DNA of 64,000 bases from Climacium dendroides (taxonomy: Eukaryota > Streptophyta > Bryopsida > Hypnales > Climaciaceae): NCBI GenBank assembly GCA_950106755.1, contig OX467084.1:30755213-30819212 (forward strand). The letters are read 5' to 3'. This document shows, piece after piece, positions 1 through 13,299 of this stretch (the stretch's first letter is position 1; each line of letters begins with the position of its first letter). Both the position numbers and the translations under genes were made by a program. The notes beneath the pieces were generated by a model. It was not told where the DNA came from. It ran no database searches and saw only the letters and a list, made by a program, of their open reading frames with translations.

Positions 1-2278
1 GGTACACAACAGGTAAGTATTCAACCTGCCAAAAAACACAGAATTCGAATTTCAGCACTCGCTGAAGAGACTAGTAGGTCCGCTGAGACAAAGATCGTTG
101 AGATCGAATCAGCAATCGATAAACAAATCAACGAGTTTGGCGCTGACATAAAAAAAAAGGTAAGAATTTTGGCACCTCCATGAAGTTGTTGAACTGCGTG
201 AGCATTCGAAACATCACATTCGATAACGAAATGTCACCCCTGCATATACCAGTACTATCTCAGTTCATAGTAGAAGCATAGACCGTTGAGTAGCACAGTG
301 AAGGCAATCATGTTTCACCTGTAGCATCCAGAAAAGCAGCCTTACCAGGAAATATCAAAGTGGATGAAAGGATACCGGATGACCACTGGCTGAATCGGGA
401 AGCCAGGGGCAAACGCACCCAATTTGAATGAAATCAATGACCTCCCGTTCGTCGTTGTGCCTTCGGGAAACAACAATACAGACGGAAACTCCATGCTCGA
501 CGCCCTTCTCTGCCATGAAAATTCTGTAAGCAGAAAGTGATAGTTTCGTTCTCGCAGAAACCAAGTAGCGCCAATTAGCAAGCTAGTGCCCTCTGGCTGT
601 TTAGCAAGCTAATTAACGTAGAATTAGATTTTCTGTTAACTTGGTTGGTGCAAGCGGGGTTAGCACGTTAGCACCTTTAAACCATTGATAAATGGCACAA
701 TTGATTGACTTGTCCAAAATCGGGGAGTTACTTGATGAAAATCAATGTGAATCCAGCGCCAATTAGTTAGAAGGAATTAACACCAATATGCTACTTGCGC
801 AGTGTAGACAACCAATAACTAATTCCAGTTATCTAAAGCCGTTACTTGGCCCTAGAATGTGATCTGTATTCATCATTCCTCACATTTCCACGTAATAACT
901 TGCAAATTAGGGATAGCGTTGATCCCTCCAGCCACAGAAAACGGTAAAAGTAGATTCTAGGTGCTGATATAATACCTTGATTTCGACTATTGCATACTTC
1001 CTTGATTCAGCAGACGTTCTGTCGACAGGGATGACCTACAACACAAACAGAACATAGCACTCGGAGGTCAGTACCAGAATTCTCCTGTATGGGTTTAGCA
1101 TTGAAACAAATCGAAAGCCGGAGAAAGGCTGCTATTATACCTGCATTGCGCGGATGATGGTCCCCGCCAGAAACAAACTGTCGTGCGACTTGGAGCTTAC
1201 AATGCTCGGAAAGAGCTCGTAAAAATAGAATATCGGGTCAATGAACGACACATGGTTCGACACCACGATGGGCGCCACCTCTTTGCGTGCAGGTCGTCCA
1301 ATCCGCCGGATCCAGTGAAAACTGGCACACAACAAAAAAATGCACACCGCTCAATTGAATTCAGCTCACAACAATAAGCCCCGTCACAAAAAGAGATAGA
1401 TTTTCCAGGAGTTACAAGGACTTGAGAAGAGAAAGGTATCAACAACTTACTAAAGCAGATTTTATCTAACAAACCGAATGGCAGTCACCAATTAAGCTTA
1501 AACCTCACACACAGCAATCTGCACAAAGACGGCACCGTCATCATCTGACCTAATGTAAGGATTCCACACTCCTAGTCACATAAAGAGTTCCGAGATTTAT
1601 AAACTAATTGTTAATGCCCTAAACATTTCAAGCCAAGCTAATACCACCGATTGTCGTCGTTCCAATCATTTCCTCGAATCTCACATCTCCAGTGAAAAAT
1701 CTGTCGATGCATTGTCTCTCTCGATTAGGTTTCGGTTAGAGATGCAAAAAAGAGGTATACAACTCATACGGGGTATCCAAGACGCACCCAAAGCAGAAAA
1801 GAACGCCGCGGCCGCAAAGGCGAGTGACAATCATCAGCCTGCGCCGCCATCGCGGGAGCACTTCTTCGTCTTTCGCCCACCCCGCGAGCGCGAGCTTCGT
1901 CGCTATGAATCCCACCACCAGAATGACTCCCACGACCAACAACCGCACAATCAGCACCGGCAGCAGCACCAAGCTCTTCAGATTCGCGTAAAATCCTGAA
2001 ATCGTGGGCGTCTTGTTCAGGAAGGGATCGATGGAGGGAAGCCTCCCAAACGCGGGGACATTTGAAAATAGGTCGAGCGCCTGTTGCATTTGGGCGGGGT
2101 CCCCGTCTCCGTCCCCGTCCCCGTCCCCATCGTCCTCCTGCGCATCCCCGTCTTTCCAACTCAAATCCCTTATCGTCACACAAACCTCGTCGTGATTGTG
2201 GAACCCATTCCCATAGCCATTCGAATCGCCTTCGAGCTCTGTTTTAGGGTCCAACAGGGGAAGCCTCTCGTCGCCCAT
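1..2278 (-). CDS. LPEAT2: Lysophosphatidylethanolamine acyltransferase, LPEAT2-type (5' part, gene leaves the window)
   Basis: Six exons (2278-1788, 1321-1141, 1035-976, 509-346, 239-176, 25-1) join in one frame with GT/AG borders; introns are 466, 105, 466, 106 and 150 bp. The order of blocks follows plant LPEAT2: acidic N-terminus, DPFLNKTP segment, a hydrophobic membrane stretch ending in ATKLALAGW, then acyltransferase motifs NHVSFID (the H-x4-D catalytic block, exon 2), VDR (exon 3), FPEGTTTNG and PIQPVVIRYP (exon 4). Exon 6 opens with VEYLPVVY, as expected. The family moves acyl groups from acyl-CoA onto lysophosphatidylethanolamine (and other lysophospholipids) at endomembranes. Its C-terminal EF-hands should lie left of base 1. 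The start ATG at 2278-2276 gives MGDERLPLLDP. Exon 1 has a Gly-Asp dipeptide run coded by a GTCCCC-type repeat near 2100-2135. No lesion is seen. The family call is firm; the choice between LPEAT2 and a close paralogue is less so. Confidence 0.9.
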
Positions 2279-2615
2279 TCTTTTCCACTCTTCTTCGAAT
2301 CCAGAATGTGATCCCGGTACGTCTTAAAAGCAGAAAGCAAGAATGGTATTCTCTCGAACCAAGCCAAGATCCATCCTGTGAAGAAGAAATAGCCCTGTCG
2401 ATTCTGCGCTAGTTGTTGTCCTCCCTACAGACGCCGGCCCTCCTTACAAGGGCAAGCCATTCGTACTACTTCTACCACAACTTCCAACGAAGTTCCAGCG
2501 CCAAACTGGCGACAATCGATGTGACGTTCATTGACCATGACTTTGCTGTGACTGCCCTGGGAAATTCGAACTGCGATCATTGCTGTCTACATCCCAAAGC
2601 GCGGTGAATCTGTAG
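2279..2615. other. Spacer between divergent genes; 5' UTR and promoter region
   Basis: About 340 bp separate the acyltransferase start codon from the first plausible exon of the plus-strand gene. Open stretches at 2437-2607 on the plus strand (two competing frames) look protein-like but cannot be joined cleanly. I see no clear TATA box. It may act as a bidirectional promoter; this is inference from position only. Confidence 0.3.
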
Positions 2616-3264
2616 GGGCGGACACTTGTCGCTGATATTGGTGAGCTTCGAGAAGTGCTTGGCGGAGGAAACAGAGACTCTAGCGAGTCACTTCAAGCGG
2701 CTTCAGAGCAGCAACCCCAGTGTACGTTCGGCAGCAGAGCAGCCCCGCCGCTGTCGTCGTCGGCACACGAGTTTTCTTCGTCGTCCTTCACCATAGACTG
2801 GCTGGCCCTGGTCAGTGCATCGCCGCACAAGAGGTGGGCGTCGTTTTGAATCTAATGAATTCAATAGGCTATTTTCTGCATCTCCGACGCTCTGAATAGT
2901 ATATAGACCGTCGCTGTTTCCGGGACCAGTAGTATGTACTCCTACTGCCTGCGTGCTTCACCATAGCCAAGCAACGAGGTCGGTCTGTCTACCTTTTTCC
3001 AAACCTCAGTTTGCCATTGCAGTACTACAGTATTTCTGGACTAATTACTGGCAGAAGTGCATATAATCCCTCAATATGCGAATTGGAGAGGTCAACAATA
3101 CGAACTATCCTATCCGAGGTCGAGATATTTTGTGAGACCGGAGAAGTGAGATATGTGCTGAAAGTCATGCTCGAGAACTTTTTACTGCAGGAGTTCAACT
3201 TGACTACCCTTGAGGATTCAGTTCTGATAGCACAGGACGCCGTGTGCACCAAGCGACACATAAA
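2616..3264 (+). CDS. Unidentified plant gene, candidate exons 2616-2810 and 3023-3264
   Basis: Two exon-like blocks fit together: 2616-2810 (65 codons, acceptor CTGTAG, donor GTCAGT) and 3023-3264 (80 codons plus 2 nt, acceptor CATTGCAG, donor GTATGT). Both are in phase and have non-repetitive, codon-rich composition. The second encodes an amphipathic, helix-like segment with peptides such as ITGRSAYNPSICELER and VLKVMLENFLLQEFNL. A continuation may start near 3304 (IIDAPWRAG) through a non-standard acceptor; it reads open to about 3480. I do not recognise the family. It faces away from the acyltransferase. No convincing start codon was found, and frames upstream of 2616 conflict, so it may be a decaying or misassembled gene. 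Confidence 0.4.
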
Positions 3265-3539
3265 GTATGTGGGTGAATTTTCATGTGCGTTTTTCTAGAA
3301 AGGATCATTGATGCGCCATGGAGAGCTGGGATGATTCTGATCGTCGTCGGGAGAAGGACTGCGTGGGTGGGCTCGACGAAGAATATACTCACCAGCAACG
3401 CTGCATCTGGTAGTCTTATACTACAGGACAGCACCACTGGCCTCAACTGCGAACCCTCTCAGAATCTACACTGTAATTGTTTTTTCTCGTTCCTTTTCTC
3501 ATGCGAGTTCTGTAGCACATAACATTGTTAATCAGTGAT

Positions 3540-4386
3540 GCAGGGGTTCCTTTTGAAAGGGACCCCTACATTGAACAAAATTGTCTTATATGATTTATAA
3601 TCGGCCAACCCCTATCCTTGAATTAACTGAATCCCTCCCAGGTATTTAGCAAAGCATAATACCTTCCCAGCATGGGGAGGACCGACCATTGCTTGTTATA
3701 CTATGAAACGCAGGCATGGGCTTGCAATGTATGGTCGTAGTCTTCCCTTGCTGTTTCATAATTATCCTAAATCGCCGCTTTACGTAATTCTTTGCTGGAT
3801 GATTGTGTGACCTGGTATCGCCTTTGAATCTCTTCCAGAAAGCGCGTTTAGAAGTTTGTTGTTTGGACAACACTACAACAGTGAATCAGCGAGGCATTAG
3901 TTACTGTAGCTGGGAAGGATTCGAATCACAGCTGCAATACTGATTAATTGGAGAATCATTCCACTAAGATGGAATCTTCATCCAGGTGAGGCAACCCACA
4001 GAGTGCTTGCCGGGCACCTAAGATTCAGCCACACTATTCTTAAAATGCTATTTTCGAATCATCCAGGTCAGTTCCAGGAAAACTTTTGTCTCTAATTCCT
4101 TGACGCTTATTAATAAAAAAGGGATTCGCGTGCCCAACGTCCGTCGACGGTCATGGGCATCTCTCTGATAAAGCTGAAATTACGCCCCTTTTGAATAGAT
4201 GTAAGACCCAAAGTTAGCTCATCGAGATCTTTAGAACCAAACGTTTGGGCCTTTTGGTTTTCGATTGCGACCTTGCCAGGTGCCAAACTGCCAAGTGCCA
4301 ACCAACCAAAAGAAGAAGAGTAAGCCCAGAGACCAGCGTGACTGAATGAAGAGCAATTAGTTCAACAAACTAGGTGGCTAGGTCTC
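3540..4386. other. No gene supported; putative intron or spacer
   Basis: Lies between the two exon groups of the unidentified plus-strand gene. It holds a small hairpin at about 3543-3567 (GGGGTTCC...GGGACCCC). A 63-residue minus-strand open frame at 4110-4301 has protein-like content (FIREMPMTVDGRWARESLFY) but no splice context that I can verify. Confidence 0.3.
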
Positions 4387-5181
4387 ATGGAGCAAGCCGC
4401 CAACCAACCAAATCCACTTGTGTGGAGGTTTGCAGAAGGAATGATTGAAACTTGTCCCATTAGAGAATCTTTGCATGTATTTCAGATATTGTGACCACCT
4501 TTTGTGCTTAGTAACATTGTAATTAAGCACATGCGCTTAATTCATTGCTGCCTTGTACTGCTTCACATGCACTGAGATATTTTTGCATTTACAGAATGTG
4601 GCTTGGAATTGCAAGGAAGTTGAGCAGATAGGGTTTGCTCTTTCACAAGTACCCCAGTTTTCATTTTCCCTGCAGCAAAGCTACACAAGGGGTGTCATAC
4701 CTTCTTCATGCACGATGACTCCTCATTTGCTCCTCTTTTCCCTCACCAACTTCTCAGATATCGTCCAAGTTTGCTTCTCAGAGGAGGTGTGACTACCCCT
4801 AATGTGCACAGCAAGCTACGCGCATCGATGATTACCAGTTTCTGCTTGTGTTATTGGGTAATCTGAAACTCAATTTTGGCGAGATTGATACGAAGCTTCT
4901 CAGCACTTGTCTGCGTCAAAAGACTCTTCCTACGAAAGTCTGGCAGTGGCTACCTAGCCATGTCTGCGAAGCATCCTGTAAGTACTTAGTAGAACTACCC
5001 AAACAAATTCTTTCATTCACATAAGTGTGTAACATTTGTTGCTCTCTTCTCTTCTTGTTTTGAATTCTTCTGAACATTCTCCGTGAATCTCTACTAATTA
5101 AAATGCTTCTGAAGTACTGATTTGGGTCGGTGGTGCAGAGTCGAACTTGTGCAAAATGGAGTGTACAGTGCCTTGACCTCA
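4387..5181 (+). CDS. Unidentified gene, candidate downstream exons
   Basis: Four blocks keep one frame through consensus-like splice sites: 4387-4476 (donor GTATTT), 4595-4786 (acceptor TTTACAG), 4839-4977 (acceptor TTACCAG, donor GTAAGT) and 5141-5181 (donor GTAAGT). They read for example LVWRFAEGMIETCPIRESLH, then LNFGEIDTKLLSTCLRQK and KVWQWLPSHVCEAS. They may belong to the same gene as the exons at 2616-3264, about 1.1 kb upstream. The middle intron would be only 52 bp, which is short for a plant, so one boundary is probably wrong. Family unknown; no domain recognised. The series ends at about 5181 without a certain stop codon. Confidence 0.35.
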
Positions 5182-5445
5182 GTAAGTCAGGGAACAGTGC
5201 CTCGACTTGCCGACTGTGAGCCAATATCATGACTATTTTAAACGGAGAAAAAGGAGAAAAGACAAAGGAAATGATTATTTTAATTTTGATGATGCGTAGA
5301 GCGACGGAATTGATGGTGGACATCAGTCAAGTAACATTGACAAATCAGATCCAAAGCCACAAAACTCGCCACATGGCAGGGACACGGACCTACTCTAATT
5401 TCCAAGGTCACCTTGAACCGACAAGTTTTGTTCATCCTCACAATT

Positions 5446-5562
5446 CCATCCATAGCGCCATTCAAGTCAGACTAAGGTGGGCACCCCCAAACCGCCACTT
5501 TTCCATCCACAGTGCCATTCAAGTCAAGTAAGATAAGGTGGGCACGTTCCAGACTGCCACTT
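5446..5562. repeat. Tandem duplication, period about 57 bp
   Basis: The block CCATCCATAGCGCCATTCAA, followed by AAGGTGGGCAC, occurs twice, starting near 5446 and 5503. The copies differ at several bases. No function is visible. Confidence 0.7.
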
Positions 5563-6296
5563 TTCGCTACCAGTTGTGTCTATTTTCTATTATTAGACTT
5601 GTCAAATTTTCATATTTTTTTGTAGGCAAGTGAAAGGAGGTTCCAACACAACAAAGAATGCAACATTTGGATATCATATGCAAAAGTTGTAAAGGGTCAA
5701 TTGAAAGTTGTTTTGGGTAGAGGTTCTAAAATCATTTCTTTCACATAGATACGTATTGATTTTGAAGATATATTCAAAGTGATGATGGTAGTTTTCAATC
5801 AAGGGTGCATTTGAAGGAGCCCACCTTAATGCCTATAGTCTCAAGGCCAAATAATTGCTCAAAATTTCCATTTCTAGTACAAAGAGCGAAAAAATTTTAA
5901 TGGTTTTTTTTTGCATGTATAATAGTAGGATCTTGCAATAAACTAGTTTGAGGATGAGTGGAAAAAATTTCAAATAATTTGACTACTAGATTGCAAGATA
6001 AATGCATTTAAAGTGAAAAAAAATCATGGTTTTTTGGTACTAAGGCAAACTAGTTTATGAGACTTTGAATCTTTCTTAACTTAAAAGTTTTGCATTGTAG
6101 ATTTTGAATTTTAAAAAAAATACCATGAAGAATTAAGTTAAAAATATAAATAAAAAAATAATTTAAAATAATATAATTTTCATTCTTTAAAAAGTTCTTT
6201 AAGTAAAAGAAGGTATATGATAGAGGGAAAAAATAAATCATTAATAGCTCGAAAATGGAATTAAAACATATCAATACCACTTATAAGATTATTCTA

Positions 6297-6425
6297 ACTA
6301 GTGCGTCCTTTGTTGTTGCCATCGTCAAAACAAAAGTAAAAGTAATTTTCTAATTTTTTTGTCCATAAAAACTTCAAAATTCAATAACTTTTACACCATA
6401 ACATCACAAAGTTCCCTTGTCACGA
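6297..6425 (-). repeat. ACTAGT-ended dispersed repeat, 3' part only
   Basis: On the minus strand this matches the 3' half of the copies at 47.3-47.8 kb: GGCATT-like block, 'gttattgaattttgaagttt', an AT stretch, 'ttttgttttgac', 'atggcaa', then ACTAGT at 6297-6302. The 5' half is missing. Confidence 0.7.
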
Positions 6426-7569
6426 ATTGTCAATAGTAATTATACAATTATCGTCGGGCATTGTTTTCATGTTACATTCATTCATTTGAAAATATTGTTA
6501 CAATACGATATTGTCATTCATGATTATAATGCACTTTAGGCATATCATTCATATTTGAGTTTGAGGTGTTACAGTTGCACACGATAACTATGCTTGACAA
6601 AATATGCACGATTTCAATGGTTTAGTGATGGGCTACTAACTTCGTGCAACATTCGTACTTATTTAAGACATATGAAATTAGTGCTGACAATAATCACACA
6701 ACATCAAGTCCATGCATAGATATTGCACTAGCATTGCATTTTTTTATCTTTTATAATTTTAGTACTAAGTCAATTGAAAAGCAAGAATTGTATTCAAAGT
6801 AAAAATTCAAACTTCATTTAAGTGTAGTATAAGAATTTTTTTTTTAAACTTTGAACTAAGAAAAGTTGGAAAATTAAGCCATATTTCATCTCAAAAATCC
6901 GTTTGACATTTCAAGTCTCCAATCAAAAGTTATGGACAAGTTTTAGAAAGACCTTAGAAATTGTCAAAAAAAACCTCTCCACTCTCCATTCTCACCAAGT
7001 GCCAGTAGAGTGAATCTATCATTACGCATCAAGTTTCTTGTTGACCTGGTCATGGATTTCATTCAAACATTTGGTGCAATTATACATTTCTATCACTACA
7101 TCATCAAGTTCCTTGTTGGTCTAGTCATGGATTAATTGCAAACATTTGGTGCAATTATGCAGGTGCAAATTATAATTTATTACATTTATACTAATTAGTT
7201 AACAAATAAAATAAAATAAATTTAATTAAGAAAAAGATTACTGCTAATTAGAAGGGTGATCAATAATTTAACATTGACAATACTTTTTCAAACATTGATA
7301 ACATTTTAATAAAGGTCATCTTAGTACAAATTGCAATGACATTATTGTCATGAATTTTTCGTGTACTTCAGCGTATATAAAATGCACGACAAAGATAATA
7401 GTTTTTTTATGCATAATTTGTGTCATTAGCGCACTTGTGATTAACGTATAGAGGTCAGAGTTAATACAGATGACAAAATAGTGCCACTTCTTTGCAGTAA
7501 TTGTGTACATTGTAACGATGCGATAACTTACAAATTAACATACGCACCCATGAAACAATAGTAATTGCA

Positions 7570-7762
7570 TGGTATTTGCTAACAATTCATTGAGCCAGAA
7601 CTTTGAGATGAAGTCCAAACACCACAAAACAAAGCCCATGCACCCCTCCTTGCCGAGAGCTTTCCAACGGTACCAAGAACGCAAGCAGGGGATGCACGGT
7701 CCGAGAGATCTCAATGTGACAAACAAACAAAACAAACAGCCTAACTTAAGGTATAGACTAGT
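7570..7762 (-). repeat. ACTAGT-ended dispersed repeat, 5' part
   Basis: The minus strand reads ACTAGTCTATACCTTAAG, then TTTGTTTGTCACATTGAGATC, a conserved 'ggtaccgttggaaagctctc' block and 'gggctttgttttgtgg'. It matches copies at 47.3, 47.6, 50.2 and 63.6 kb. The 3' half diverges. Open frames across it are by-products of the repeat. Confidence 0.75.
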
Positions 7763-8433
7763 ATGAATGTACCTTTGGTTGATTTGTAGTCTTGATTATC
7801 TTTATTGCCCAAAAATCCATGAAATTTTTTGAGCACCTAGCCACATGTGGTAGCCCCCTGAATTTGACATATAAGCATAAATCATTGATTTTGCTTGTTT
7901 TTGTAGTATAAATGTTTTTTTGAATATTATTGTACTTTACTAACAATTTAGGCATTAAGTGCTTAATTTTTATTTAAAGTCCAAAAAGAAGGCCAAGCAC
8001 AACTAAAATTAAATTTATGCTATTTTTGCAATTGTTTGCAATTGAACAAGGTATAGGCATTTGACAATATTTAGATACTTGTTTTAATAGTTTCAAGGAA
8101 GACAAGAGGTTATTTGTTCATAAAATCATTGAATATTGAGACAAGATTGTCATAAATAGCCTAACACATGTCCTTAGAAAAGGGTATCGTGATTCTTCAT
8201 CAATCAAATGCAATTTTCAAATATTAGACAAGATGAAAGGATAATTTCTTAAAAAATTTGGCAAGAATTATCATAACTATTTTCTACCAAAATTGTTAGT
8301 AAGGTATGGTAACTACCATAATTGAAAAGTTCTAAAAAATTCATGCAATGTCAACATCACGTAGGTCTAAGTTCTAGAACAAATTCAAATTCATTGCACA
8401 TTCTTTGTATACACAATTACAACTTTTTATCCT

Positions 8434-8571
8434 AAATAACCACTCATACATTGAAGGTACAAATGTTTTCAACATCCTTTACAGATTTATACATATTAAG
8501 AAAAATAACTACTCATACATTGAAGGTACAAATGTTTTCAACATCCTTTACAGATTTATACATATTAAGAA
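8434..8571. repeat. Recent tandem duplication, 69-bp unit
   Basis: ACTCATACATTGAAGGTACA and the bases after it appear at 8442 and again at 8511. Two copies of about 69 bp are nearly identical, which implies recent duplication. Confidence 0.85.
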
Positions 8572-11500
8572 TAAAAATTAAGAAATTGTAATACTAGACT
8601 TAGACAAGAATCTTAAGTGGTCTCTAGATTAAACATCTTTTTCTATAGACAAATGTATTGTAATTCAATGAAGGAATTTCCTCCATCACCTATTGAAAAC
8701 ATACTCAAGGAATTCTTCCAAAATTGGATGAAACCTTGTAAGCCTCTATCCAATATTACTCATTTGATATCATTTGAAAGTCATTTTTTGGCTTTGACAA
8801 TTTTTTGGATCTAATAATTGTATGAAAAATGCCTACATCAAAAATCAATTTAACCCCTATTGTCCCATGTCTCCTCGAATGACAAAATGAACTTCATGTA
8901 GGTTCCTATTGTCTCAATTTCTATTGCTTTTTTTAAAACTTTTTCAGAGACAAGGAATTCCAAGAGCTTGCTTGCATATAATTGAACATATGGTTTAAAA
9001 GTTAGAGCATTTTTTTGCAAAATGGAACTCAAGAGGCAAGATGGACATAGGAACATTCATTGATTTTTGAATGAAGAAATAAAAGGAGCAAGAGGAAGGG
9101 GAAGTTCATGAGGAAGGAAACGGGTGAAGACATTTCAAAGAATATATGGGCTTGACACAATATTGATCCTTGAAACTTTAACTATCCATTTCAAAAGCAA
9201 TTTTTCTTCAAATCCAACAAACAATATATTATTGGAAAGGTCTTCAAATTAGACCTATAAAATATTCCTTCTAATTCAAAATTTGAAAACACATGAAGCC
9301 TCTAAAGTTTGAAGTTAGAGTTAGAGACATCCTCTAAATGGAAAAATATAGTTAGGAACCAAAAGGAATCATGATGGGAATAAACTCAATAAAGGAAAAC
9401 ATAATAGGATCTTTTATTCAATGATGCCCAATGTCTTAGGCAACTAGGTGTTTTGCATTGGATGTTTGCAAGAAAGACCAAACGATTTAGGGAACATTTT
9501 GCCAAAACTACAGTTTCTGCACTCAATACTATGAGTACAATGAAACAAAACAATCTTAGTTGTTGATTTGAAAAATTGACGGCCACTAGTATTGTTGATT
9601 ATTTGCAAGTACTAGAAAAGTACTTTTTGAAAAAAAGACAATTTGTCATAGAAAATAGAACAATTAGGTATAAATTATAGATAATTAAAAAGTTATAAAC
9701 AAAAAAAACTAAAAATTGTCCATTTGTGAAGACTTGATAGTGATTACATTTTACCAAAAAACATAAGTCAAAACCATATTCAATGCTTAAAAATGCATGT
9801 GTAAGGGAGACCTATTTGTATAAATATAGAGTCCATAAAATAATTTCTTTTTAGATTTTTTTTGGTAGGCACATGTCTCCCTATTGTGGGAATAGACCAC
9901 AAAAATCTCATCCCTAGATCATTAATTTTAGATACTCCCTAGTACTAAAAACCCCTAAACTGCAAAGTGTGACAAGTTAGCTAAATTAAAATTAAAATAT
10001 AAAATGATTTTTGAATTTAAAAAAATAAGGGATCTGAAAACTATCAAGTTACCCATCTCCAATCAAAATTTCAAGTTAATCATGTTCATTCTTCAAAAGT
10101 CATAGCGGATGATAAGAGAGTTGCTCTCATTGTGATGGAAAATAGTACCAGTCTTTCTTGCAATCACCCTATTAGCCTTATAATTTTTATAGAAATTAGA
10201 AGATTCGAGGGATTTGGTGGGGGTGCTTGTGAAAAGTGAATAAATCTTTCAATTCATCTTTCTTGTTTTGAAAATTTATGTGGTGAAAAAAGTGTTTGCA
10301 AAAAAATGTATGGCATTGGGAATTCTAAGTACATCCTAAGATTGTAGCATTTTTATGGTAGTGCTCCACCATTTTTTTTGAAATATTGACTACATATTCT
10401 CATGCAAGTATAATTCAATTCCATTGTATGGTTGGATTTTACCAAAAAAACATTTCTTTATTTTATATCTCACTACAATAGAAATGGAAATTTTGAATGT
10501 TTTTTTAGTAAGAAAAGACCTTGGAACTTTGGAGGTTGAAGTGTTTTGACTTTTGGCTATGATTGAACATAATTCCAACAAATTAATGTTTTTCCTTAAC
10601 CCCTAAAGTCCCAAAGTCCATTAGGGGATAAAATGGATTTTGGGTAGGCTCATGTAACCTCAATTTTTGACATGATTTTTTGAAACTTTTTCTCAAGATA
10701 GAAAACATATTATCTTTGGGGGAATATAATTTTTATTTCAATTGGTAACCGGAAGCAAGAGTTATGTCAAAATAAGCTTAAAATAGAGTAGACATTGGGG
10801 TTACAATAGAATTTTATAAAAACTTGATATAAAAATGTGCTCAAGAATCTGTTTTTTTCACTTTAAAAGGTAGATATCTTACAATCTATCAAGTGAAAGT
10901 TTTTGAAATTTCCTCCACACATTTTATACTACTCTAGTACAAAGTCCTATCAGTTAGATATGAAAAAAAGTTGCAAATTTTTTTGCTCTTTGTAACAAAA
11001 ATGGCAATTTGGAGTGGATTTTGATGAAAAAAAGTAGCCTTGTGACATTCATTGTTGTATTCCTTAAAATAGCACCATGCTAAAACACTTTCAAAGCACT
11101 AAAATTTGGAAAATTTAGGTAGGATGTTAAATGCATCATACAAAGTTTGCAGCTATGGTCTATCTTTCCCTAGCCAAGAGTAAAAAACTACCTCTATTTT
11201 GAGGCTGGTTAGTGTCCTGCATTCTTTACCTCTCCTAGTAAAATTAAATGGCCTCTAATTCCAAATTTGAATTCCAAATTTTATAATTTTATAATGAGTG
11301 GCAAATAAAAACTTCCTATGTTTTCCTAGGGATACAATTGTAGAATTCTTAGAATAGGTTTAACATCCTACAATTTTCAATGCGTAGAGGTTTGAAAATT
11401 AACATTTTGAAGTTCCAAAGATCACTAAAATTTGGGTTTGGCATAGATCAAAGTTTTTAGAGGAATGATTATAATGCAACAATCTCACTAAAAGCACCAA

Positions 11501-13299
11501 ATATAACGTAGAATAATTTACTACGGTCAAATGACCCTATAATTGACACTTAGGGAATGACCCTATTATGGATTTTTCCAATATGTGAGATTTGGACCAC
11601 AATCAATGTCTTACATGACACATGATAGTAATAGAGTGATTAGTGACTTCATACACACTCCCAACTTTTTAGTGTGAATTCATTGCATGAATTGATCTTT
11701 TTAAGCCTTTCATATTAGAAAATATTGTGATTGCTTTAGATGAGTAAGATGAGCATTATGGATTCAAATTTTGTTGGTTTTGGGGTAGTATAGAGACTCT
11801 TTAGGACCATAATGTGTTGAACACTTCAAAAATTCATAGCAAATTCATACTTTGTTGGAAAAATATAATTTCAATTGTTCTCATTATTTCTCACATTTGT
11901 CTTTATGTGGGGAAAAATTGGAAAATTTCAACAACCAAACTCCTAATTCTAACCACAATGGGTTGTTTTACTTTAAATACATACAAGGTTATTTAGTGTA
12001 GAACAATATTTAGGGGCCCACACAAATTGCTTACAAGGATTGTATGAAAACAAGTATGAAGGTCTTTACTCCCTCTATCTCATAATACTAGTCCCTTTTG
12101 TTTTTATCATTTGTCCCTTTTACTTCAAACCTAATTTTTAGGATTGAAGGCGATTTCTTTTGTTTTTAGCATTAATTACTATAATGACAATGAAGTTGAA
12201 GAGGTCTAGTTTATTATTTGCTTTATATAAGCCTATCCTCATTTATGTATGGTACTTTGTATCTATTGCAACCTCATATTTTCTAATTCTCCCTTTATTG
12301 CAATTACCCCCCCAAGGAGTAGATCCATTGCAAAATAGTCAGACCTCTTGTTTGAGCTAAAATTTTCATTTTAAAATGTGTTAAAATATCAATCTTTTAT
12401 CTTCATTATATGACATTATGAATTTTCAACCATTATGAAAATGTTTACTTTGTTTCATGAAAATTGTCATACTTATAATTTTTGAGACTAAAAGTGAAAA
12501 TAAATTTGAAAATATAGCAAAAATAGTCCAATTAATTTGAAATTATTTCAAGAGGCAAAAATAGCAATTGAAATTAGTATGAAAAATTCTCAAGTAATTG
12601 ATTTATTTTTTATACCCAAAACACCCTTGACCTTTAATAGAAATTTCACTATCAAACCAAATTCATTCTCTTATATAATTGATATATAGAATCTTGATAT
12701 TTTTCATGTATGAAAAAATGAATTTCCTACTGACACTAATTTTTTGATAAATTTTGATGGAAAAATCAAATAATAGTAATTTTTTTAAGTGAAAGATGAA
12801 AATAAAAATATATCAAATATAACTTGTATATTAAAATCATTTGGGATTTTTGCTATAAATGAAGATTAGAATGAAAAACATAATATTGTGATTTAAAGTT
12901 TTAAAAAACTTTAAAAAAAAAAAGAAAATTCAAATGAGAAACATACAATGTGGTGTAACATGAATTTTGACACTTGGAGCTTGCACATGCAATGATTCTT
13001 TCAATTTTTCAATTTTTTCAAAAATTTTACAATGGGATAGAACTTAAACTTGTCAAGCTTCATTTTCTTAGTTTAAAATACATACCAATAATGAATATTT
13101 TGAAAGTTACAATGAAGGATAACCAAGGCACACCCACTTTTGGGATGTGTAGACCTTAAAAGGTTAATCATAGCCATGTCCACTTGTTTTGCACTTGAGA
13201 AGATACGTTGTTGTAGATAATCAAGTAGGATTAAATTTTGTAAAATTTTGAGTTAATCGGAGCGTGTTTTGTAGTCTTTTGAGAGCAATTAGTCATTTG

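Noticed and set aside
1..180. Open plus-strand frame that looks like an exon (EETSRSAETKIVEIESAI)
   Set aside because: The minus strand here resolves as LPEAT2 exons 5 and 6 with a 150-bp GT/AG intron, so the plus frame is an antisense coincidence.
3900..3995. tRNA-like text (TTCGAATC and a stem around CTCCAATT)
   Set aside because: T-stem does not pair and the anticodon loop has eight bases; no acceptor stem.
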